The notes: generated by a model not told the origin, from the letters alone. A stretch of 64,000 nt of DNA from Thermotoga maritima MSB8 (GCF_000008545.1 NC_000853.1:758465-822464), one strand, 5' to 3'; counted from the stretch's first letter, positions 12,070 through 20,436 are shown. A program made the numbers and translations.

Positions 12070-12854
12070 TCTGTTTCCTCCCTTCTGCACACTTTGGTGG
12101 CGAATATCATGTACGCAGTATGGGCAACCATTCTATCCACCGGTCTCAGTCTTTCCGGAACTGGTTTGTACGGTCTGAAAAGACTTTCCCACACTTCTAT
12201 CCTTATGAACGGAAGCTCCTGGAGTTTTTTCAGGGTTTCCTGGACTTGGTTTGTCGTTGGACATACGGTTGCGAACCTACCACCGCCTTTCAGAGCTTCC
12301 CAGCACTTATCGATGTAGTTCCAAGGATCTGGAACATCCAGGAACAGAGCGTCCACATCTTTTTCATCGAAGCCTTCGGAGATGTCCCTCACCTTTATTG
12401 TAACTCTTTCTATCAACCCCCACTTCGTTAGATTACTTTCGGCGAGCTTTGCGAATTCTTCTCTCTTCTCATAAGCAAAGACCTTTCCAGAACTTCCAAC
12501 GGCCCGCGCGAGCACAGCGCACATGGCACCGCTTCCCACACCTGTGTCGATGATCCTGTCTCCCTCTTTCACATCGAGCATCATCGCGATGAAAGATGAA
12601 TCCTTTGGATAGACTATCTGGGTCCTTCTTTTCATGTTCATGATCTCGTCGATCAGGCTGGGTATCAAAATGTACCCCTTCTTTCCTGCGGACGTTCGTA
12701 TGATTTCTCCAGGACCTTTCTCGAACACTTCGTTCAAATCGATGATACCGAGATGAGTGTGAAGCTTTTTATCTTTTTCGAGATCGACCAGAAATTCGCT
12801 CTCATCTTCGAAAGAAAGCAGTACTCTGTCTCCAGGCTTCAGCGTATCGGCCAC
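12066..12854 (-). CDS. trmI: TrmI, tRNA (adenine-58-N1)-methyltransferase
   Basis: A 262-residue class I SAM methyltransferase of the TrmI/Trm61 family, making m1A58 in the tRNA T-loop, a modification linked to thermal stability. It has an N-terminal beta-barrel region (LKPGDRVLLSFEDESEF), KRRTQIVYPKDSSFIAMMLD before the SAM site, the SAM motif RIIDTGVGSGAMCAVLARAVG, and VDALFLDVPDPWNYID. GTG 12854 is preferred (gaggtg 6 bases upstream); a GTG at 12863 gives three extra residues but has no properly spaced ribosome-binding site. The 5' end overlaps the GerMN-domain gene. Confidence 0.94.
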   Translation of the reverse strand: MADTLKPGDRVLLSFEDESEFLVDLEKDKKLHTHLGIIDLNEVFEKGPGEIIRTSAGKKGYILIPSLIDEIMNMKRRTQIVYPKDSSFIAMMLDVKEGDRIIDTGVGSGAMCAVLARAVGSSGKVFAYEKREEFAKLAESNLTKWGLIERVTIKVRDISEGFDEKDVDALFLDVPDPWNYIDKCWEALKGGGRFATVCPTTNQVQETLKKLQELPFIRIEVWESLFRPYKPVPERLRPVDRMVAHTAYMIFATKVCRREETE

Positions 12855-13285
12855 TTTTCCCACACCTCTCTTGGAAAGCTGAATCTGATGTCCACGTGCT
12901 TCGCGAGAACATCTCGTTTCTTTCCATCTATTATGATGTACACGTTGTTCACACCCTTTACGTTCAGAAAGGTCGTGTAGAGCACCTGATGGAGGAAGTA
13001 CCTCTCCGAATCAAAGTTCATTCCCTTCAATTTCTCTCCATAAAAATCGAGAATGAGGTAGTCACCTACAAAGAAGTACGCTCTCAGAACACCTTCTGGA
13101 ACGAAGGTTTTCAATCCCTCGGGTGGAGAAGAAAGTGCTTCGAAGATTTCGAGAACAGGATTGTCCCTTCCCTCCGTAACTTTCACAATGGGAAGGAGAT
13201 CTTCGTTCAGATAACAGATCTTCAGTTCAACGGAGAAAAGAACGGATGCCATCAAAAAAACAAGAACAAAGACGCTTTTCCTCAT
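12839..13285 (-). CDS. Secreted GerMN-domain protein
   Basis: A 148-residue protein with a signal peptide (MRKSVFVLVFLMASVLFS). The mature part resembles the GerMN (sporulation/spore germination) domain: PEGLKTFVPEGVLRAYFFVGDYLILDF followed by VKGVNNVYIIIDGKK, the usual strand then (V/I)xxV-hydrophobic-DG ending. In this non-sporulating lineage such domains are found with cell-wall proteins. It overlaps the upstream secreted-protein gene by 4 bp (ATGA) and the 5' end of trmI by about 16 bp. Periplasmic localisation is inferred from the signal peptide; the activity is unknown. Confidence 0.72.
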   Translation of the reverse strand: MRKSVFVLVFLMASVLFSVELKICYLNEDLLPIVKVTEGRDNPVLEIFEALSSPPEGLKTFVPEGVLRAYFFVGDYLILDFYGEKLKGMNFDSERYFLHQVLYTTFLNVKGVNNVYIIIDGKKRDVLAKHVDIRFSFPREVWEKWPIR

Positions 13286-14157
13286 TCCGCCATCAACCTC
13301 TCAACGGTATTCAGAAATACGGGCATTTCGTCTTTTCCCTTCAAAAGTACGATCATCCCGATAACACCAACGGGTATATCGTACACAGGACATTCTTCGA
13401 GTTTGTAGCCCAGCTCATTTGCTATCTTTCTTGCGAGCTTCAAAGATTCTGAATATGCGGGAAGATCCAAACCGTTCAGGTCTTTCGAAAAGCTCCTCAC
13501 GATTATTCTTCCATCACCGTAACCCACGAGAAAAACGACATCCTTCTCGTACGGATCGACCCTTTCACCGAAGGGTTTCACAACGTATTTTCCTACCGAT
13601 TCGGCGGACAACAGAATCCTGAACTGGCCATCACTCTCGGCCGTTCTTTCGATTCTGACATTCTCTTTTTCGTAGAGAACTTCCTCGGGCATCTTAACGA
13701 CTCCTCTGAACAAGAGCCAATCTTTTGCAATGATTCTCACAGAGTTCTGAGTTTGTTCAACGTCGAAGTTCTTCTCACCTTCGAAATTCACAACGACGGT
13801 TTTTCCTATCTCTTCGATCGAGTTCACGCGACACGTTATGATCTTCACACCATCGCCGGTTTGAATGTAATCCACTCCGAAGAGTTTCAAGGTTTCCACC
13901 GGAACCCCAGGAGACGGCAGTTTGTTGTTGTCGAGTATGTAGAGGTCTTCAACGTTTGCAAGAACGTGCCCGTTGTACTCGAGGTACCTCATACTTCCCA
14001 CAGTCCCAGTGGAAGGTGGGGTGACGTCAAACACCCTGGAGTGGATCTCCAGAAGCTGCAGCAGATCATCGAAATTCAAAAGAGTCGCATCGAGTGTGAT
14101 TGTCTCCGCAAGCAAAGTCACAGAAAAGATAGCAAAGAGCAGTATCAACCTTCTCAT
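13282..14157 (-). CDS. Secreted hypothetical protein (envelope-associated)
   Basis: A 291-residue protein with a clear signal peptide (MRRLILLFAIFSVTLLAE). The mature region is beta-rich with two repeated-looking strand blocks; the C-terminal 60 residues (SESLKLARKIANELGY onward) faintly recall the end of an amidase_3 fold, but the DPGHGG metal motif of N-acetylmuramoyl-L-alanine amidases is absent, so I do not assign that activity. The ATG at 14157 overlaps the upstream stop (TGATGA); a TTG one codon earlier is possible. The gene sits directly before the GerMN protein and shares its transcript, suggesting a joint periplasmic role. Confidence 0.65.
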   Translation of the reverse strand: MRRLILLFAIFSVTLLAETITLDATLLNFDDLLQLLEIHSRVFDVTPPSTGTVGSMRYLEYNGHVLANVEDLYILDNNKLPSPGVPVETLKLFGVDYIQTGDGVKIITCRVNSIEEIGKTVVVNFEGEKNFDVEQTQNSVRIIAKDWLLFRGVVKMPEEVLYEKENVRIERTAESDGQFRILLSAESVGKYVVKPFGERVDPYEKDVVFLVGYGDGRIIVRSFSKDLNGLDLPAYSESLKLARKIANELGYKLEECPVYDIPVGVIGMIVLLKGKDEMPVFLNTVERLMAE

Positions 14158-15824
14158 CAATATTTGAAGATACTCCTTCCTATGAACTCTCTGAGGATCG
14201 ATTTATCGGGAATATCTTCTATGTTCGTGATCGGAAGGAAGAAGTCCAGAAGTTTCAGAAGTCTCAGCGCTTCCGAGTACTCTGGAACATCTTCCGGAAC
14301 TTGAACGAGAAGCGGTTCAGCGAATATCCTGAGCACTGGTATTTCGTAAACCAGGGCCGAGTTGAACATCACATCGGCCTCTTCCTGGAACGGGAAGATG
14401 TTTCTTTCTTCACCCTTTCTGACGTTTGGCCACATCTTCAATGTATCGTACGCGGTGTGTCCCCGGAACTTGTAGTCCCTCACGATTCTTCTGATGAGCC
14501 GCGTGTCCGTTGTTGTGACTCTGTTGTGATCGTCTATGTTCAGCTGAGTCAATGCACTCACGTATATCTTGAACTTTTGCTCTTTCGGTATTGAGGCCGT
14601 CAGACGTTCGTTCAGACCGTGTATTCCTTCGACGATGATGATGTTGTCCTTCTCCAATTTGAGCGTGGGACCTCTCATTCTCTTTCCGGTCTTGAAGTTG
14701 AACTTCGGCAGGACCACCTCTTTTCCAGCCAAAAGATCCTGAAGGTTCCTGTTGAAGAGTTCTATGTCGAGGGCCTCTATCGAGTCGAAATCGTAGTTTC
14801 CGTTTTCATCACGCGGTGTTTTTTCTCTGTCCACAAAGTAGTCGTCAAGGGAAATGGCAACCGGTTTTAGACCGTTCACTCTGAGCTGGAGTGAGAGTCT
14901 CTTGGCGAAGGTGGTCTTTCCCGAAGAGGAAGGACCCGCAATCAGAATGAGCCGTTTTCTTTTGTCTTTTGCGATTTCATCCGCTATGTCTGAGATCTTC
15001 TTTTCATGAAGTGCTTCGGAAAGAAGCATAAGGTCAGCCACGTGCCTTTCCCCACGGGCTATGATATCGTTGAGATCGGATACGTACTCGAGTTCCAGAA
15101 CGTTCAGCCATCGGGCGTATTCGAGGAACACCTGGGAGAGTTTGGGCATGTGGATGACGGGAAGCTCTCTTGTTTTTGGATCCGGATGGACAAGAACGAG
15201 CCCCTGATTGTAGGGCTGAACATCGAAAACGTCAATCCTGCCGGTGCTCGGTGGAAGATATCCGTAGAAGTACGCCCAAAAACCATCGCAGTGGTAAAGC
15301 TTCACGGTTCTCTTCTTTCTGTACTTGAAGAGGTTGACCGTTTTCACAAGTCCTTCCTTCATTAATATCTCCCTTGCTTCGTCTTTGTAGAACGTTCTCT
15401 TCTCAATAGGCAGATCTTTCTCGACGAGTTCTCTCATCTTATCTTTTATGGCGAACACCTGATTCTGATCGGGAACGATTAATTCATTTCCCTTATAGAT
15501 TTCGCAGTATATCCCCTTCCCGAGTGAGTGAAGGACCTTCAATCGCCATTCCGAATTCAGTTTTCTCACGGCGAGACTTGCGAGGAAGACGAGTCCTCTC
15601 TGGTATATTCTGAGTCCGTCGGGATCTGTGAGGTCTAAAAATTCGAGTTCTCCGCTTCTATCGGGTGTTCTGAAGAGTTCTATTATCCTGTTGTTCACCC
15701 TCGCAGCCAGTATTTTGTACCTGTAGTACTTCTGGTACTCTCTGGCTATATCGAAGAGATTTTGATTTTCCTCGAAAACGATCTCTCTCCCGTCCAGTTT
15801 TGAACGAAGTGTGATCTTTCGCAT
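14157..15824 (-). CDS. Uridine kinase-like P-loop protein with ThrRS-like N-terminal region
   Basis: A 555-residue two-part protein. Residues about 1-260 resemble the TGS plus second domain of threonyl-tRNA synthetase (TGS-like strand pattern IVFEENQNLFDIAREYQKYY, then YCEIYKG, PIEKRTF, KLYHCDGFWAYF). Residues about 285-555 are a uridine kinase/phosphoribulokinase-type NTPase: Walker A AGPSSSGKTTFAKRL, SLDDYFVDREKTP, and IIVEGIHGLNE. Such fusions are known in several thermophiles; the real substrate is not settled by sequence. ATG start with GGGAGGAAG upstream. It is the first gene of the leftward run and is divergent from tRNA-Gln with overlapping promoter elements. Confidence 0.82.
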   Translation of the reverse strand: MRKITLRSKLDGREIVFEENQNLFDIAREYQKYYRYKILAARVNNRIIELFRTPDRSGELEFLDLTDPDGLRIYQRGLVFLASLAVRKLNSEWRLKVLHSLGKGIYCEIYKGNELIVPDQNQVFAIKDKMRELVEKDLPIEKRTFYKDEAREILMKEGLVKTVNLFKYRKKRTVKLYHCDGFWAYFYGYLPPSTGRIDVFDVQPYNQGLVLVHPDPKTRELPVIHMPKLSQVFLEYARWLNVLELEYVSDLNDIIARGERHVADLMLLSEALHEKKISDIADEIAKDKRKRLILIAGPSSSGKTTFAKRLSLQLRVNGLKPVAISLDDYFVDREKTPRDENGNYDFDSIEALDIELFNRNLQDLLAGKEVVLPKFNFKTGKRMRGPTLKLEKDNIIIVEGIHGLNERLTASIPKEQKFKIYVSALTQLNIDDHNRVTTTDTRLIRRIVRDYKFRGHTAYDTLKMWPNVRKGEERNIFPFQEEADVMFNSALVYEIPVLRIFAEPLLVQVPEDVPEYSEALRLLKLLDFFLPITNIEDIPDKSILREFIGRSIFKY

Positions 15825-15838
15825 GCTGGCTTCCTCCC

Positions 15839-15867
15839 TTGAAGGAGCTTTCCTACAGTGGTAAAAT
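15839..15867 (+). promoter_or_regulatory. Promoter of tRNA-Gln
   Basis: TTGAAG at 15839-15844 and TAAAAT at 15862-15867 are separated by 17 bases, a good sigma-A type promoter. The predicted start is about 10 bases before the tRNA. Its -10 overlaps the -10 of the opposite-strand promoter. Confidence 0.7.
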
Positions 15868-15874
15868 TATAGCA
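15866..15874 (-). promoter_or_regulatory. Extended -10 promoter of the uridine-kinase-like/thrS run
   Basis: On the minus strand TGCTATAAT (extended TGn plus consensus TATAAT at 15866-15871) lies about 45 bases before the ATG of the 555-residue protein. No good -35 is seen, which fits an extended -10 promoter. It overlaps the tRNA-Gln -10 element. Confidence 0.6.
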
Positions 15875-15884
15875 CGGAAAGGGT

Positions 15885-15958
15885 TGGGGCGTGGCCAAGC
15901 GGTAAGGCGGCGGACTTTGGATCCGCGATCGGTGGTTCGAATCCACCCGCCCCAGCCA
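15885..15958 (+). tRNA. tRNA-Gln (anticodon TTG)
   Basis: A complete cloverleaf: acceptor arms TGGGGCG (15885-15891) and CGCCCCA (15948-15954), discriminator G, and an encoded CCA at 15956-15958. The anticodon stem GCGGA/TCCGC encloses loop CTTTGGA, giving anticodon TTG that reads CAA and CAG. The T arm has GGTTCGAATCC. The GC-rich acceptor suits a hyperthermophile. It is followed 7 bases later by a strong terminator hairpin. Confidence 0.97.
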
Positions 15959-15964
15959 AAAGAA

Positions 15965-15990
15965 AAGCCCCCGGTCAGGGGGCTTTGTTC
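15965..15990. terminator. Bidirectional terminator
   Basis: AAGCCCCC (15965-15972) pairs with GGGGGCTT (15978-15985) around a 5-base loop. T-runs follow on both strands, so it can end tRNA-Gln from the left and the GH4 gene from the right. Confidence 0.85.
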
Positions 15991-15992
15991 TT

Positions 15993-17408
15993 TCAGAGTT
16001 TCTCTTTGTAGTATCTCCTCAACTCTTCGTTGAACGGCAGGTTGAAGATCTCATCGAGCACTTGCACGATCTGCTCGTAGGATTTTGTCCTTGGATCTCT
16101 GATGAGGATTTCTTCGAGCACCTTTCTGTCCCTCGAGATGTATGCTTCTAAGTTCCACTCCATTCTCAGAATCCTGGGCCACAGATAGAAGATCTTTATC
16201 CGGTGGGTGAGATCGGGTTCCACTTTCTCTCTGTGGATTCCACAGCAGTCCACCCAGACGGGAAGTTCCATCACGACATCATCGGGAAAGTCTTTGAGTG
16301 TTCCCTGGTTCTCCACGTTCAGAAAGAGCCTCACACGTTTGTTGTTCGCTATCGCGTTGATGAAAGGAATGTGCTGTTCTCCGCTGAGTTTTCCTTTCGG
16401 GAAGATCTCGGGATGTTCCTCTGTGAGTTTCATACCTGGGTTTTGCTGAACCTCTTCTGCGAGTTTTATGAGGCGCTCTCTTGCTCTTCTGAGTTGCTCG
16501 TGGAATTTCGGTCTTTCCACTTCGTTGTCTATACCGCCGAACTTTCCAAACCACTTCTTCTTCGTCTCCAGGTTGTAGTGGTACTTCCAGCTGCCGTTCC
16601 TCACGGTGTCACCTATCGGAAGCATACCGTAAAATTTGTACATATCCATCGCGGCAGGAGACATCTGTGTGTCCCATGGGTTCTTCGGCTCCCACTCTGG
16701 TAGCTTCTTCTCTATCCACTCGTCAAGAAGCGGGTATGCATCTTCTCCTCTGTATCTGAACCTGTTCAGCCAGATACCGTGGTTCACCCCGGCGACCTGC
16801 CAGTCTACCTCTTCCGGATCGAGGTCGAGTTTTTCGAAGACTTCATAAACCCCGGCAACACCGTGGCAGAACCCCACTATGTTCGCACCAGTCCACCTTC
16901 TCACCGCCTGCGTGATCTCGAAGACGGGATTTGCCGTCTGCATCAAGTACGCTTTGGGTGCCATCTTTTTCATCTTCTCCGCTATCTCGAGGGCGAGCTT
17001 CATGTCGGGATAAGAAGAAAGAACGTAGGTGTAAGTGGAAACCATGTTCAGCTCTTGACTGTCTATTCCTCTGTAGTAGCCGTGTTTTTCACCGACCTTT
17101 GTGACCTCGTCCCATCTTTGAGAGCCGCTGTCGTGGTACCTCGGATCGTAAGGATAGGCGGTGTTTATGATGAAGTCTGCTCCATCTATGGCTTCATCCA
17201 GACTGGATGTTTTTACGATCTTCACAGGAGAGTTCAGCTCTTCCACGTACTTTCTTGCGAGGATGTAAGATGCGTTCAGTCTTCTTTCGTGAACGTCCAT
17301 CATGTAGATGTGTGTATCTTCCCTTGAAAGTTCCTCCGTCTGAGCGATGTCTCCCACAAGCTGAAGTGCGAACCTCACACTTCCTGCTCCGATGATGGAG
17401 ATCTTCAT
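15993..17408 (-). CDS. Glycoside hydrolase family 4 (alpha-glucosidase / alpha-glucuronidase type)
   Basis: A 471-residue GH4 enzyme, a family that cleaves glycosides by an NAD+- and Mn2+-dependent oxidation-elimination mechanism. The N-terminal Rossmann motif is ISIIGAGSVRFALQLVGD; the metal ligands are in GFCHGVAGVYEVF (Cys/His) and VNHGIWLNRF (His); MQTANPVFEITQAVRRW matches the substrate region. The closest T. maritima relatives are annotated alpha-glucosidase, and some of this group act on alpha-glucuronides, so the specificity is left open. The ATG is preceded by AGGGGGCAGG. The gene stands alone, with its own promoter, a palindrome in the leader and a bidirectional terminator. Confidence 0.9.
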   Translation of the reverse strand: MKISIIGAGSVRFALQLVGDIAQTEELSREDTHIYMMDVHERRLNASYILARKYVEELNSPVKIVKTSSLDEAIDGADFIINTAYPYDPRYHDSGSQRWDEVTKVGEKHGYYRGIDSQELNMVSTYTYVLSSYPDMKLALEIAEKMKKMAPKAYLMQTANPVFEITQAVRRWTGANIVGFCHGVAGVYEVFEKLDLDPEEVDWQVAGVNHGIWLNRFRYRGEDAYPLLDEWIEKKLPEWEPKNPWDTQMSPAAMDMYKFYGMLPIGDTVRNGSWKYHYNLETKKKWFGKFGGIDNEVERPKFHEQLRRARERLIKLAEEVQQNPGMKLTEEHPEIFPKGKLSGEQHIPFINAIANNKRVRLFLNVENQGTLKDFPDDVVMELPVWVDCCGIHREKVEPDLTHRIKIFYLWPRILRMEWNLEAYISRDRKVLEEILIRDPRTKSYEQIVQVLDEIFNLPFNEELRRYYKEKL

Positions 17409-17428
17409 GATCCTGCCCCCTTATGTTA

Positions 17429-17449
17429 AATTCGTTTCTGAGACGAATT
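17429..17449. promoter_or_regulatory. Palindromic candidate operator before the GH4 gene
   Basis: AATTCGT (17429-17435) and ACGAATT (17443-17449) form an inverted repeat with a 7-base centre. It lies between the predicted promoter and the start codon of the GH4 gene, where a repressor could block transcription. No regulator gene is adjacent. Confidence 0.45.
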
Positions 17450-17463
17450 AATTACCTGAGAAA

Positions 17464-17491
17464 ATTCTATCAGCTTTTGCAGGTGATCCAA
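17464..17491 (-). promoter_or_regulatory. Promoter of the GH4 gene
   Basis: Minus-strand TTGGAT (17486-17491) and TAGAAT (17464-17469), separated by 16 bases; TGA before the -10 gives the extended TGn form. It lies inside the final codons of the methyltransferase gene on the same strand. Confidence 0.5.
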
Positions 17492-17497
17492 AACATC

Positions 17498-18160
17498 TCA
17501 CCAAATCAAATCGCCGATGAAAATTCCCGCTACAGAGAAGAAAAGAGGTTCAAAACTCACCTCGAAGCCTTCTTCTTTCATCATCTCCACTATTTGATCC
17601 GGTGTCAGGAAGTTGAGGACTGAGGTGGAGAGGTACCTGTAGGCATGGAAATCCCCACTGAAAAGACCCCCAACGAATGGAACCCAGGTCTTCAAATAAA
17701 AAGAGTAGATCTTTCCCGTGAATCTTTTGGTGTTAGGTGGAAGGAGTTCAAGGATCACCAACCTTCCCTTTCTTTTGAGAACTCTTCTGCACTCTCTCAG
17801 GACTCTTCTTCTGTCTGAGAAATTTCTGAAGCCGAAAGCCACGGTGATGGCATCGAAACTTCTATCGTAGAAAGGAAGATTGTGAGCGTCTCCTACGATG
17901 AACTCTCCATCTTTCAATCTCTTTTCTGCTATTTCCAGCATCTTCGATGAAGAATCCAGGCCTGTGATTTCGAGATGCGGTGCTTTTCTTTTCAGGAGTC
18001 TGGCTACATCTCCGGTTCCTGTGGCAAGATCGAGGACCTTTTCTGGATTCACCTCAAGGATGAGTTCCACTACCCGTTTTCTCCATTTTGTATCCATGCC
18101 AAAAGAGAGGATTCTATTCAAAAGATCGTACTTTTCCGCTATTCTGTCGAAAAGCCTCAT
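17498..18160 (-). CDS. UbiE/COQ5-like SAM-dependent methyltransferase
   Basis: A 220-residue class I methyltransferase with the SAM site KVLDLATGTGDVARLL, GLDSSSKMLEIAEKR, VGDAHNLPFYDRSFDAITVAFG and FRNFSDRRRVLRECRRVL, all close to the UbiE/MenG family of quinone methyltransferases. Thermotoga is not known to make respiratory quinones and no quinone genes are seen here, so the substrate is unknown. The ATG at 18160 overlaps the stop of the upstream oxidoreductase as ATGA; an earlier in-frame ATG would add 38 basic residues that are only a shadow of that gene. Co-transcribed with the oxygen-reduction pair. Confidence 0.82.
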   Translation of the reverse strand: MRLFDRIAEKYDLLNRILSFGMDTKWRKRVVELILEVNPEKVLDLATGTGDVARLLKRKAPHLEITGLDSSSKMLEIAEKRLKDGEFIVGDAHNLPFYDRSFDAITVAFGFRNFSDRRRVLRECRRVLKRKGRLVILELLPPNTKRFTGKIYSFYLKTWVPFVGGLFSGDFHAYRYLSTSVLNFLTPDQIVEMMKEEGFEVSFEPLFFSVAGIFIGDLIW

Positions 18161-19233
18161 CGCGTGCTTCTTAGTCTTTCCTCCCACTCCCTGGCTTTTC
18201 TCACGTCGGAGAGAACGACCACACCGACGATTTTTTCGTCTCTGTAGAAAGACTTTGTTTCGCTGTCGATCCACTCTCCTCTGTCTGTGAGCTCTCCAAC
18301 TATGGCTATAGGAAAGTCTCCGAACTTGAAGTAAGAAGATCTGAAGTGGAAATCGTACTCATCGGGTATGCCCTTCAACGTGTTTGCCAGAACTTTCGCG
18401 TGTGCCATAGCGGCTTTCGCCGTTCCACAGATGATGCCTTCGTGCTCTGCGCAGTCTCCAATGGCATATATGTCAGGTTTCGAGGTTCTGAACGTTTTGT
18501 CCACCAAGATGCCTCTGTTCACATCGAGTCCGCTCTCCTTTGCGAGCGACACCTCCGGGACAATTCCTATGGAGCAGAGAATCACCCTCGCCGGTATCTC
18601 TTCTTTGTCTGTGACGAGAACATCGTTTTCTATTCTCTCCACGTCCCTGCCGAGGTAAAACTCCACTCCGTGTTTTTCGAGCTCTCCTTTTATTCTCTCT
18701 GTCAGTTCTTCGTCCAGCCCCATGAGACGGGTCATTTTCTCAACCACTTTCACTTTGATACCCTGCTTCGACAGATTTCCTGCGATTTCAAGACCGATGA
18801 ACCCTCCGCCGATGATGAGAAGATCTTTCTCTCTTTCTACTGCTCCTTTCAATCTTTTTGCATCTTCTATCGTCCTCAGAGTGTACATTCGCTCCCAGCC
18901 GGGTATCTTCAGTGTCCTTGGCTTTGCACCCGTTGCGAGAACGAGGACGTCATATTCAAGGGTTCCTCTGTCTGTTTCGAGAACTTTCTTTTCTGCGTCT
19001 ATTCTCTTTGCGGTTGTTCCAAGAAGGAGTTTTATTCCCTTCTTTTCGTACCAGTCGATCGGATAGGGAAAGAGACTTTTTTCTTCCGCCAGTCCCGCGA
19101 CGTAATGGCTGAGCATGGGTTTCGTGTAGTAGGGCACCGTTTCTCTTTCCACGATGGTGACCTCGTGTTCTTCTGAAAGCTGTTTTGCGAGTTCAACCCC
19201 GCCGGGGCCGTTTCCAACGATCACTACTTTCAC
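18157..19233 (-). CDS. NAD(P)H:rubredoxin oxidoreductase-type flavoprotein
   Basis: A 358-residue FAD/NAD two-dinucleotide-fold oxidoreductase. FAD site VVIVGNGPGGVELAKQLSE at the N-terminus, LVLATGAKPRTLKIPG, NADH site LLIIGGGFIGLEIAGNLSKQG, and the second FAD motif DIYAIGDCAEH. The T. maritima homologue has been described as the NADH:rubredoxin oxidoreductase that, with rubredoxin and the neighbouring flavodiiron protein, reduces O2 to water. No rubredoxin gene lies in this cluster, so it must be encoded elsewhere. Starts 6 bases after the FprA stop and overlaps the methyltransferase by 4 bp. Confidence 0.88.
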   Translation of the reverse strand: MKVVIVGNGPGGVELAKQLSEEHEVTIVERETVPYYTKPMLSHYVAGLAEEKSLFPYPIDWYEKKGIKLLLGTTAKRIDAEKKVLETDRGTLEYDVLVLATGAKPRTLKIPGWERMYTLRTIEDAKRLKGAVEREKDLLIIGGGFIGLEIAGNLSKQGIKVKVVEKMTRLMGLDEELTERIKGELEKHGVEFYLGRDVERIENDVLVTDKEEIPARVILCSIGIVPEVSLAKESGLDVNRGILVDKTFRTSKPDIYAIGDCAEHEGIICGTAKAAMAHAKVLANTLKGIPDEYDFHFRSSYFKFGDFPIAIVGELTDRGEWIDSETKSFYRDEKIVGVVVLSDVRKAREWEERLRSTR

Positions 19234-19239
19234 AGTTCA

Positions 19240-20436
19240 TCACTCCAGTTCTTTTTTGAGAAGAGATATCGCCTCTTCGATCTTTCTCTCATCCATGTTT
19301 GAACCTTTTATCTCCGTGAAGGAGAGAATTCTGAACTTCGTTTCTTTCAGAAGCTCTCCTGCTGTTCTTTCTGCGGATGGAGCCCAGCCGTGCACTCCAA
19401 AGACGAGGACGGGTTTTTCGTAGTTCGCTTTATCTATTATCTCGAGAAGGGTGAATCTCATGAGTGGATGTATCTCTGCTTCGTAGGTGGAAACACCGAA
19501 GATCAGTGCTTCACTGTCCGGGATGTCTTTCAGGATCTCGCTGATCGCGGGTCTCTCTTCGTCGGAGAATTTGTACACAACCGGTGTGAAACCTTTCTCC
19601 TTGAGAGAGTCGATCGCCTTCTTCATCACGTTCTCGACGAAGCCGTACATGGAATCGTAGATCACCGTGACCTTTCCTTTTTTCGGATCTCCCTTTGCAA
19701 CGCTCACGTAGTGATTCAAAAGTCTCTGAGGATCTTTCTTCCAGATCAGTCCGTGCCCTGGAAGGAGCGCCTTTATCTTCAGACTGGAGAGCTTTTCCGC
19801 ACCTTCGAGGATGTAATTCTTGTAATGGCCTATCACCGTGACGATGTACTTTGTGACGTGGGGAAGGTACCTTTCCACAACGCTCTCGTTTGAGTCGTCC
19901 AGGATCTCTGGGAGCAGGTATCCACCACCCACATCACAGCTGAAGAGAATTCCATCAAGATACGTCACCATCGTGTCGGGCCAGTGAAGCCATGGAGTCA
20001 TGACGAATTTGAATTTTTTTCCTCCGATTTCTCTCTCTTCTCCATCCTTCACGACAGTCACGTCTTTTATGCCGTAGAAGCCTTCGAGAAGTCTTTTTCC
20101 GAAGTTCGAAGCGATTATTTCCACATCGTGTCCAATCGTTTTGAGTGTTGCGGGGAGAGATCCGCTGTGGTCCGGCTCGGTGTGGTTTACGATGATGTGC
20201 GTGATCTCTTTGGGATCAACGATCTTGGACAGAGCGTCGATGAACTCTTTTGCGTAGTTTCCCTTCCAGCCGTCTATCAGAACGTTTGCACCATTCAGCT
20301 TCACAAGATATGCGTTGTAGCTGATCCCTTCGGGTATTTCCCAGACCGCTTCGAAGTATCTTATTCGGTCATCATCTATCCTCAAAACGTAGATTTCCGG
20401 ATCGTCGAAGATCCTTTCAGTCCAGATTTTTGGCAT
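19240..20436 (-). CDS. fprA: Flavodiiron protein (FprA type A), oxygen reductase
   Basis: A 398-residue flavodiiron protein. The N-terminal metallo-beta-lactamase half carries the diiron ligands in NHTEPDHSGSLP (HxExDH), SCDVGGGYL and LLPGHGLIW; the C-terminal flavodoxin domain begins VTVIYDSMYGFVENVM and binds FMN, with FGVSTYEAEIHPLM and VLVFGVHGWAPSAE. The family reduces O2 (or NO) using electrons from rubredoxin, protecting an anaerobe from oxygen. It is the first gene of a three-gene operon with the NADH:rubredoxin oxidoreductase and a methyltransferase. GGAGGTG lies 9 bases before the ATG. Confidence 0.94.
   Translation of the reverse strand: MPKIWTERIFDDPEIYVLRIDDDRIRYFEAVWEIPEGISYNAYLVKLNGANVLIDGWKGNYAKEFIDALSKIVDPKEITHIIVNHTEPDHSGSLPATLKTIGHDVEIIASNFGKRLLEGFYGIKDVTVVKDGEEREIGGKKFKFVMTPWLHWPDTMVTYLDGILFSCDVGGGYLLPEILDDSNESVVERYLPHVTKYIVTVIGHYKNYILEGAEKLSSLKIKALLPGHGLIWKKDPQRLLNHYVSVAKGDPKKGKVTVIYDSMYGFVENVMKKAIDSLKEKGFTPVVYKFSDEERPAISEILKDIPDSEALIFGVSTYEAEIHPLMRFTLLEIIDKANYEKPVLVFGVHGWAPSAERTAGELLKETKFRILSFTEIKGSNMDERKIEEAISLLKKELE

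Noticed and set aside
13282..14157. N-acetylmuramoyl-L-alanine amidase
   Set aside because: Only the last 60 residues vaguely resemble that fold; the DPGHGG zinc motif and later ligands are absent.
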